A stretch of 64,000 nt of DNA from Actinostola sp. cb2023 (taxonomy: Eukaryota; Cnidaria; Anthozoa; Actiniaria; Actinostolidae). Made by a program: the position numbers and the translations under genes. The stretch's first letter is position 1, and each line of letters begins with the position of its first letter. The notes below the pieces were generated by a model that worked only from the letters and a program-made list of their open reading frames with translations, was not told the origin of the DNA and searched no databases. Shown here piece by piece: positions 56,030-64,000 of this stretch. Location of the stretch: assembly GCA_033675265.1 (NCBI GenBank), contig JAUJYZ010000450.1, positions 62,001-126,000 of the forward strand. The letters run 5' to 3'.

Positions 56030-59000
56030 CTTCAAAAAAAAGGCTGAAAGCAAGAGCCATTGTAATTTTTGTGTGGAGTGTCATGACTTCCGTTTTGCTT
56101 CTGATGCCTTTCTTCTAATTCAATGCTTTCTGCCTGAAAAGATAGACGAAGTGCTTGTAAATAAATAAAGCAAACGGGACGAGCTACCTTATTGAGCACT
56201 TGTTATTATCATAAGTCATTGTTCTACAATTATTGGATATCTTCCAGCTCGATATCCCTTCGTTCCACTTCAACCAACCTGCATGATTTGATCAAGCCTC
56301 TGCAAAACTACTCTTTTCCGCGCGACTCTTTTTTATCAACGCATCATCATTGTCTTAGGTTTGTGGCAAATATTGGAAGACTGGGTTCGAGTGTTCAACG
56401 GGAAGACTGGGTTCGAGTGTTTTGATTGGCTGAATTAGCTACACGTTTTTCGAGGTGTTTGCCCTCGATGAAAGACCAGTGGAAATATCACTTGAATGGA
56501 TTCAACGTTCTTTCTCCAGCACACTGGATAGGCTAGTACACAGTTTTTAAATTGAAAATAAGATTGTCAACATTTAAGAACTGCTATCTCAATGGTTATA
56601 GTAACACTCGAACGCAGTCAATGCATTTGCCACAGTCGACCGGTTAGTGTGGAACGCCCCCACAATCCCAAAATTCGTCTGATACTTTTACAGTGTGGAC
56701 ACTCGAACCGTGAATACTTCAAGTTTTTTTGGAGCTTTTTTTTTCGAACTTTCTATTGCCTCAGCGCATCTCAAATGGAGCATTGAGTTTAAATACACTT
56801 AGTGATCAAAATAAACATTTTTCTGATCAATTTGCTCAATGGATAATTTATAAATATGTGTTAGAAAAAACCTAAGTGTTCACGGTTCGAGTGTCCACAC
56901 TGTAAACGCTCTCAATATTTCTGTATTCTTGCTATTTTGCTAAACTTCACTCAGGCTTTGACGTAAACATAATTTGATTTGGAAAACCTTTGGTTGTAGC
57001 TGTCGCTCTTAAAATCTGTTCTGCTACTTTAGTGACTAGTATATACAGTACCACTAATCCACCATTTTGTAATTTTGTGAGATTTTATCTTTTTTAAATC
57101 TTTTTTAAATCTGTAATTTCTTGTTAGTGGTGTCTTTATATGGGACTCTTGTCCTGTTGTCCTTGTCATTGACGTAATGTAGTCTGTTGTTTGTAAGTGT
57201 TTTGACTATAGTTATAAAGCTAATAAATTAATTAATAAAATAATTAACGTTGTGATTATGAAACACGAGACAAATCAATACAAATCTTACTTCTTTTGAA
57301 GCATCAGCTGGTTTGGTGCTGAAAATATAAAAAAACACGTATTAACCAAAATACCATTATATAAAGGTTTCGCCGTGCGCACAAAACCCCAGTCGCACGA
57401 CACCCGAGCGGCTGGATACTGAGCCAAACGGAATACCGGCAGCACGTCTTATGGTAACTCCCACTAAGTGACTCATTCAATGCCACTTCCTTTTCCTAAA
57501 TGGAATTCCACTTCTTTAATCACAGCTTTCAGGACTTAATGGACTATCACAACTGATTTTACTTTTATTTCAAACACCAATGTCTTTGGGAAATGGAAAG
57601 TTCAAGTAAAGTCATCAAATAGTCATCCTTTTGATCCGTGACTTGCAGTACACACTGAGGTGAAGTGACTGCTTACTGCAGACTTCATAGTTAACAATCA
57701 TTCCCCGAAGTGAAGCTAGTGAGTAGTGGTGGATACGCGACGCGACGCCATCTTGTTTTTAAAGAGGAAAATAGCCAAGGATAGTCCCTAGTTTGATTAA
57801 CCAATCACAGCGCACGAAAAGCACTATTCACTTGTGTGGTATATACTACTGTTAAATGTTCAGCTTCATTGGATTATGAATGACTTACCCTTTCTCCTCG
57901 CCGTACAAGTCTACAAGAAAAAGTGCATATTATTATTATTGAAATCATAATAATTTAGACTAAATATAATGCCATTCAAACACTCGAATAATCAGCATTG
58001 TTCAGTACGATATAAACTGACTTGAACGACGTAAACATCGACTTGACTTATTGTGAAGTCATATAATTTCTGCGGTCGATCTGCGCACAACAGGATAACG
58101 TACTTATAAACCTGGTTTTCGATTCAACGCAACCACGAGCACAAGAACAAGCGGAAATGAAAAACATGCTGATTCTTATGCTTAGCTTGCGCTGATCGAT
58201 ATAGAGTGACTGCAATAAACCTGTGAAATAGTTAGTAGACTAATAGACACTAGTAGACTTTTTAACACCCCCTCCCCCCGGGTGACAATACACAAACATG
58301 TTTACACCGCTACAACTAACTTACTTTTTCTTTTCCGTCGTTTCCACCAGTTATAGACTAAGATTACGACAATGACCGACAGAAGGACAAAGATGAGGGG
58401 AAGACAGATACCTAAGACTGTAGAACCTGTGGTAAAGACAAGCCTCTGGTCAGCTGTTTATTGACTGTCATGAAGGCATAAGTAGGCAAACATTTGCAGC
58501 TAGCTAGTGTGGCAGAAAATCAGTATGAGAGAAACGTAACATTGAGTACAATGAATATTCCACAACAACAGACATGCAGCCCAGACTGAAAGAAAAGAAT
58601 CGCTTTGTTTGTTTCTCAATCCACCAACAAGAAAATGTTATTGTCATTAATAACTCCTATGGGACACAGACGTCCCCTAAGTTACTAACATACCTGAGAT
58701 CGACGGCTTGGGTGAATCCGCTATAACGAATAAAGGAACCATAAAAAATAGCTTAGAGTCATTACAATAACCATAGCAATAACTATGCAATAACCTAACG
58801 ATATCCTATGTGAAAGTCGGCGCACAAAAAAACACCCGACATATTTACTGCCGTGGGGTAGGTCTAAAGGGAGAACCTAAGATATATACACCTATTTTCA
58901 AAAAACGTTGTCGAGGACATCAGTCCATAGACGATAGGTTATACGTCGTTCCAAGACCGAACTGCATTATGGTAACAGCTTGAATGGCATTTATGGCAGA

Positions 59001-62000
59001 AATATTTCATAAAATTCGATGCAAAATATGTCTTGGTCTGTTGAAATGGAAATACGTACGATATCATACAGCCTTTCATACCATAATGCAGTTCGGTCTT
59101 GCAACGACGTATAACCTATTGCCTATGGACTGATGTCTTCGACAACCTTTTTTGAAATAGGTGTATACGATGCAATTCAAAGCAAGGATAAACTGGGAAA
59201 GCAATATAATTCCTTTGTATCACACGGACCGATTAACGCATTCGCAGAATCACGGAAAACTATTTCCAGTTCAACCTTCCTTGCCTTCAGCATCGATCTG
59301 TTCAGCTTAGAGTTCTATGCATACACGTGCAACGTATTTAGCTGTAGGCTATTATCGCGTTTGTCTGTACAGCATGTGGATAATCATTGGTGGAATAATT
59401 TCGTCATACAATTGCATTGACCAAAATAAATCATAAACAAATCACCAAATGCAATAATGGCGTCCAATGTCAATTGCCATTGTTCTGGACTGACTATATA
59501 GCCTCGTGTTCATGTGGAAACACATGAAAAAGCTTTTTCACCTGTACGAGAGGCTAGTCAGTCCAGAACAATGGCAATTGAAATTGACGCCATTATTGCA
59601 TTCGGTCTATAGTAGAAAAAATACCCAGAAATTGTGGGTCATGGTGTTAGCAATAAAATATTACCTTCATTCTTGGTGGATATCAAGGTACTAGTGGCAT
59701 TACCATAGCCAACAATATTCCTGGCATATAGACTGATCAGGTACTTAGTATCCTTGACCAAACCAGCCACTAGAACTGATGTGTCTTTAACCGACACCGC
59801 ACGTATTGGATCGGTGTTAATGGATATTTGATAGTCTATAATGGCGCTACCACCATCGTCCGTAGGTCTTCTCCATGTTAACTCTATTGTGGATACTTTA
59901 CTTGTTGATGATAATACAACTGGTGGACCTGGAACGACTAAAGAGAAAGAATCATATCAAAATCAGGTGCGCTTATTTGAAATGGATTTCGAATGATATT
60001 CCCCATCCTCGGAAACCCAGGGACTGTGGGAGGAGGGGGAGGGGAAAAGGAAGGGGAGGGGAGATGGGAGGGGAAAAAGGAAGGGGAGGAAAAACAGGAG
60101 CTGTTTTTCCCTCTTCCCCTTTCCTTTTCCCCTCCCTCCTACAGCCCCTGGGTTTCCGAGGATGGATATTCCCATACATGACCACAATGATGCTATATTC
60201 TTTACTCAACTCACCGGCCCTAGTTGGCGTGACTTAGTACTATGCAACGAATTACATAATCTTTGTCGGCTTGATAATCATAAATCACGGAAGCGCGCTA
60301 TGACCGCAACGGTGTCTGGGAAGGCGGCAAATGAGCATGCACGTTTTATTCAGACACTGAAAGGATTTTATGAAATTTTTCAAATCGAAGAACTATTCAG
60401 CTTAAATGCGAAAAGTATTGATAGGAAGATTGATTTTACGATGTTTAATATTTATGACTTTCAATTTCCCAGAATTCCTTTTGGTCTCATGATTTCAACG
60501 TCTATATACGATTATACAGTCATTTGCAAAAATTATGGCCGCCACGGTATATCAATATATCAATATATCGGGTGCATCACTAATACTATTAAATGAAGCA
60601 AAATTTACAAACAACAAACGTAAGACTAAAATAAACATTATACTAAATATTTCTACCAACTTTGCTGGCGTTAACCCGCTTTAAGGGGAATTTTCGATTA
60701 TTTAATTACCCATAATGCACCTGATATATTGATATACTGATACTTCGTAGCGGCCAGAATTTTTGCAAATGACTGTATATCATGCATGCACTTACCAATT
60801 CTATTCACATGAATATATCGATAATCGTAGCCTCTGCTGTTAGACGCACGACATCTGTATTGACCATAGTCTCTCGCATCTTTGGTTTGTAGTGTCAGAA
60901 GGCTTCCATTCTTCAATGCGCTGACACCATAGAAGATGCGATTGTTGTGTGGCCCAGTCCACGACACCTGGGGAATAGGATTACCGCTGACTATACAACG
61001 CAGATTCACAATATGATTTTCCCATGAAGGAACACTTGATTTAGATGATAACAATGAGTTGATGCTTGGTCGATCTGTTGTCATAGAAACCAAAGTTGAA
61101 ATTTTTAAGTTTTAAATAATTTATAGACAAAAATGGATATTGAATGACACATAGTATATTTTTTGTGTGGGAGTACTGAATATAATTGTTCGATTCCAGG
61201 TAACACAAAATTATAGGAGAACCGACCAACAGCGTTTTATTTGCATCACTCCATTTCCAAAGCCAATATTTTACTAGCGACGCAAGAATAAGCGCACAAA
61301 CAAGAGGCCTTATGTCACTGTGAAAACAAGCCTGACGCAAGCATAAGTACAAGCATAAGTAGAGCATCAGTAGAGCATAAGTACCAGCATAAGTACAAGT
61401 ATAAGTACAAGTATAAGTACCAGCATAAGGGAAAACTATAAGCGCAAGCATAAGTACAAGCATATGTACCAGCATAAGGCAGCGCAAGCATAAGTGACAA
61501 GCATCAGCGCAAGCATAAGTACAATTATAAGGCAGCGCAAGCATAAGTACCAGCATCAGTACAAGCATAAGTACCAGCATAAGTACCAGCATAAGTACCA
61601 GCATAAGTACCAGCATCAGTACAAGCATAAGTACCAGCATAAGTACCAGCATAAGTACCAGCATAAGTACCAGCATAAGTACCAGCATAAGTACCAGCAT
61701 AAGTACCAGGATAAGTACAAGCATAAGTACCAGCATAAGTAGCATAAGTAGCATAAGTACCAGCATAAGTACCAGCATAAGTACAAGCATAAGTACCAGC
61801 ATAAGTACCAGCATAAGTACCAGCATAAGTACCAGCATAAGTACCAGCATAAGTACCAGCATAAGTACCAGGATAAGTACAAGCATAAGTACCAGCATAA
61901 GTACAAGCATAAGTACCAGCATAAGTACCAGCATAAGTACCAGCATAAGTACCAGCATAAGTACCAGGATAAGTACCAGCATAAGTACCAGCATAAGTAC

Positions 62001-62915
62001 CAGCATAAGTACCAGCATAAGTACCAGGGATAAGTACAAGCATAAGTACCAGCATAAGTACAAGCATAAGTACCAGCATAAGTACCAGCATAAGTACCAG
62101 CATAAGTACAAGCATAAGTACCAGCATAAGTACCAGCATAAGTACCAGCATAAGTACCAGCATAAGTACCAGGATAAGTACAAGCATAAGTACAAGCATA
62201 AGTGAAAGCATAAGTACCAGCATAAGTACCAGCATAAGTACAAGCATAAGTGCAAGCATAGGTACAAGCATAAGTACAAGCATAAGTACAAGCATAAGTA
62301 CCAGCATAAGTACAAGCATAAGTGCAAGCATAGGTACAAGCATAAGTACAAGCATAAGTACAAGCATAACTATAAGCATAATGAAGTAAGTAAATTATTT
62401 TCCATATTCTTGTGCTTATGCTTGTCGTAGTAAAATAAAACCAGGCTTGGGGTTAATAAAGAAGCCGTACCACGTATGTCTAACCTCGTCCCAGCCCCTT
62501 CTCTCCTTTCTTTCTGGGGGTGATGATGACGATGACGATGTGATTCTCATAAAGTGAATAATCGCAATGATTCAAGAGCATGAGTTTCAAGCAAATTTCA
62601 TTCGATCCACCAAAATTAACGTACGAACTTGATACTTACATTCCACTATTATAGCTGTTTGTCTACTGATTGGCGTTTCGTTTGGATTATTCTTCGCCTG
62701 GCATTCGTAAGTCCCGTTTTGTTCTCTTCTTATATTACGTATGTTCAGTGCAGCATTGCCGATTCCTTGATTCTTGATGACTTTTTGTATTCCAATTAGC
62801 TGTACCCACGTGACTGTTGGTGTAGGACTGCCGCGAGCAGAACAAATGATGCTCAAATCTTGGCCTTCGCGGCGCACGACTTTCTGTGGCAGGGAACTTA
62901 TAAATTGTGGTGGAT
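55832..62915 (-). CDS. Ig/FN3 single-pass membrane receptor, 3' half
   Basis: Eight exons with GT..AG borders: 62,915-62,640 (Ig), 61,074-60,796 (Ig), 59,937-59,665 (FN3), 58,720-58,694 (linker), 58,426-58,325 (transmembrane), 57,910-57,889, 57,318-57,291 and 56,029-55,832 (tail, stop). All extracellular exons are phase 1-1, as usual for shuffled Ig and FN3 modules, and all junctions stay in frame. The product has at least two I-set-like Ig domains, one FN3, a helix (LGICLPLIFVLLSVIVVILV), a basic stop-transfer KRRKRKK and an acidic, Ser-rich tail of about 80 residues. This is a cell-adhesion/receptor architecture (NCAM, contactin or nephrin-like); no enzyme domain is present. The signal peptide and any further Ig domains lie beyond the window or in exons I could not see. 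The largest host gene here. Confidence 0.82.
56689..56904. mobile_element. MITE in a receptor intron
   Basis: TACAGTGTGGACACTCGAAC at the left and its complement at the right, 30-bp arms, TA borders; 216 bp. Confidence 0.88.
57291..57318 (-). CDS. Receptor gene, 28-nt micro-exon
   Basis: Between a TTTTCAG acceptor and a GTAAGA donor. Encodes TKPADASKE and returns the frame to phase 0. Confidence 0.6.
57889..57910 (-). CDS. Receptor gene, 22-nt micro-exon
   Basis: ACTTGTACGGCGAGGAGAAA plus GG between CTTGTAG acceptor and GTAAGTC donor, keeping frame from phase 1 to phase 2. Encodes NLYGEEK, including a tyrosine. Confidence 0.6.
58325..58426 (-). CDS. Receptor gene, transmembrane exon
   Basis: 102 nt, phase 1-1, entirely the membrane helix and the basic stop-transfer sequence NWWKRRKRKK. 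It places the Ig and FN3 domains outside the cell. Confidence 0.8.
58887..59165. mobile_element. Foldback MITE, GAAATAGGTGTA family, copy 5
   Basis: Starts TACACCTATTTTCAAAAAAC, ends GAAATAGGTGTA. Arms of about 90 bp include CAAGACCGAACTGCATTATG. TA borders. Confidence 0.88.
59450..59600. mobile_element. Foldback MITE, 151 bp
   Basis: Arms TGCAATAATGGCGTC and CAATTGCCATTGTTCTGGAC with complements at the right, inside a receptor intron. Confidence 0.88.
59665..59937 (-). CDS. Receptor gene, fibronectin type III exon
   Basis: 273 nt, phase 1-1. VPGPPVVL start, IELTWRRPTDDGGSAIIDYQ and TKYLISLYARNIVGYG are the FN3 strand pattern (Trp in strand B, Tyr in strand F). Confidence 0.88.
60001..60166. 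repeat. Inverted repeat enclosing a purine-rich tract
   Basis: Arms CATCCTCGGAAACCCAGGG (right arm complementary, ending 60,165) around a GGGAGGGGAA-rich strand and then its pyrimidine counterpart. It can form a hairpin, quadruplex or triplex; it lies in an intron. Confidence 0.85.
60515..60777. mobile_element. MITE with mariner-like ends in a receptor intron
   Basis: TACAGTCATTTGCAAAAATT at the left and its complement ending 60,777, with TA borders. 263 bp. Confidence 0.85.
60796..61074 (-). CDS. Receptor gene, second Ig exon
   Basis: 279 nt, phase 1-1. Cys in VNLRCIVSG, Trp in PQVSWTG, and the DARDYGQYRCRASN motif with the second Cys define an I-set Ig domain. Confidence 0.9.
61335..62385. 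repeat. 12-bp minisatellite, about 1 kb
   Basis: About 85 copies of AGCATAAGTACC with variants (C to A at the end, occasional GGATAAGTACC). It sits in the intron between the two Ig exons. Because 12 is a multiple of 3 and no stop occurs on the minus strand, it creates long false open frames. Confidence 0.95.
62640..62915 (-). CDS. Receptor gene, first visible Ig exon
   Basis: 276 nt, phase 1-1. Starts DPPQFISSLPQKVVRREGQD, then IICSARG (Cys), PTVTWVQ (Trp) and NGTYECQAKN (Tyr-x-Cys), an I-set Ig domain. Confidence 0.9.
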
Positions 62916-62927
62916 CTATATATATAT

Positions 62928-63330
62928 AACGTAAGTAGTTAGCATTGTAAGGTATGTAGCATGGGCCATTACCCTGGTGTAGTTAGCCTTGTAAGGTATG
63001 CAGCATGGGCCTTTACCCTGGTGTAGTTAGCATTGTAAGGTTCAGTTGTAGCATATATATACTATAGGCCTTTACCCTGGTGTAGTTAGCATTGCAAGGT
63101 ATGCAGCATAGGCCATTACCCTGGTGTAGTTAGCCTTGTAAGGTATGCAGCATGGGCCTTTACCCTGGTGTAGTTAGCCTTGTAAGGTATGCAGCATGGG
63201 CATTTACCCTGGTGTAGTTAGCATTGTAAGGTTCAGTTGTAGCATATATATACTATAGGCCTTTACCCTGGTGTAGTTAGCTTCAGTTATAAGGTATGTA
63301 GCCTAGGATTTTACCCTGGTGTAGTAAGGT
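62928..63330. repeat. 44-bp tandem array with higher-order structure
   Basis: About eight units of TTACCCTGGTGTAGTTAGC and AAGGTATGCAGCATGGGCC. A longer variant with GTAGCATATATATACTATAG recurs about 190 bp apart, giving a higher-order repeat. Confidence 0.92.
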
Positions 63331-64000
63331 GTAACCCCCCGTTGGGAAGAATCATACATTTTGAATACGCATGAGAATATAAACGGTAAACAGGAGCCCA
63401 TAAGTAGGAGCGTCCATGCTCTATATTGGGTCTGTGTCACAGCGTTTTCACAAGTGTGGTTATTTTTAGAACAGTTTTCCCGCGAAAGAAGGTCATTTGA
63501 CCAATCAGAGAACGTTTCCGGTATGGCGGTTTCATTTCCGGTTTCACGTCAAAAATAAAATGGCGGAATTTCGATCGAAGAGATGAATGTACAAATAAAA
63601 GTCAGGATTATCCAGTTTTCTTTGTGTCTGACTCACAATTTTATCATACCAACAACTTCCCGGGATTCCATAGGCCGCTGCTTTGAACCTTGACCTAAAA
63701 TTCTAGACTGCTTTTCCCGAACGAAGTGAACTTACAGGATTTGAATTGAAGTGATGGCCAGGCGGTTTCGTGGCAGAGTTTCGAGGATAGATAATGTGAA
63801 CGCGTGTTTACCTCACGGAGAAATACAAACGTATTATGAAGCGTTGTGCCTCTGAAACGTTAGAAAGTCAAAGTCAAGTCAAGTAAGGTGCATTGAAAGC
63901 GATAGTCTATTTAGGCAGTTGGCTTGTAATTTGGTTTTTCGCTGCCGTCAATCAACATGAAAAATCAGAAAACTTAAAAATAAAAGTCAGAAGACCCACC
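63331..64000. other. Right margin, no recognised gene
   Basis: No supported exon or element. Further exons of the receptor gene could lie beyond the edge. Confidence 0.45.

Noticed and set aside
61041..62379. Long minus-strand open frames of 440 and 284 codons with Leu/Cys/Tyr repeats
   Set aside because: They are readings of a 12-bp minisatellite without stops, lying in an intron between two real Ig exons.

Overview
The window reads as a metazoan nuclear genome, most likely a marine invertebrate such as a cnidarian or sponge. It is AT-rich, has short spliced exons with GT..AG borders, and carries a host immunoglobulin/fibronectin-III receptor gene. The rest is a dense graveyard of mobile elements: Polinton, Kolobok-like, Penelope, BEL/Pao, several LINE clades, a MULE-like transposase, and many foldback MITEs. 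No rRNA, tRNA or CRISPR was seen.

Layout. 1.3-2.8 kb (- strand): an intact 474-codon HUH-endonuclease/SF3-helicase Rep gene. 4,608-13,060: a complete-ended Polinton/Maverick with 1,093-bp terminal inverted repeats (TIRs) and a 6-bp target-site duplication (TSD, ATGCTC). It keeps a capsid-side module (major capsid protein, cysteine protease, two small structural-type proteins, packaging ATPase). It has lost nearly all of its protein-primed DNA polymerase and shows no integrase. It also carries an unusual cargo gene: a signal peptide, LRR ectodomain, Ser/Thr-rich stalk, transmembrane segment and tail, broken by one frameshift and one stop.

15,143-22,373: a TTAA-flanked element with about 130-bp TIRs. 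It encloses a decayed RecQ-like helicase, a zinc-finger/transposon gene on the - strand, a HIRAN-like gene, and inserted LINE 3' ends. 22.6-30 kb: a Penelope GIY-YIG end, a decayed MULE transposase abutting a protein-kinase N-lobe fragment, and a BEL/Pao gag pseudogene. 31,448-38,383: a TTAA-flanked Kolobok-type element with a THAP-transposase gene (frameshifted) and, divergently, an apparently intact two-exon gene for a P2X7 C-terminal (ballast) domain protein. 39.5-51 kb: foldback elements, LINE ORF1 and ORF2 5' fragments (with a degenerate 2A-like motif), a split Penelope, and (AAT)n tracts. 52-54.8 kb: a minisatellite array interrupted by a 519-bp palindrome. 55.8-62.9 kb (- strand): the 3' half of a host Ig-Ig-FN3-TM receptor gene. 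Its introns hold MITEs, a kilobase of 12-bp minisatellite and a 44-bp tandem array.

How the parts work together: the Polinton genes form a virion-type module now unable to replicate alone. The Kolobok pair (transposase plus ballast-domain protein) is one mobile unit. The receptor exons share phase-1 borders and splice into one membrane protein. Everything else is mostly decayed mobile DNA.
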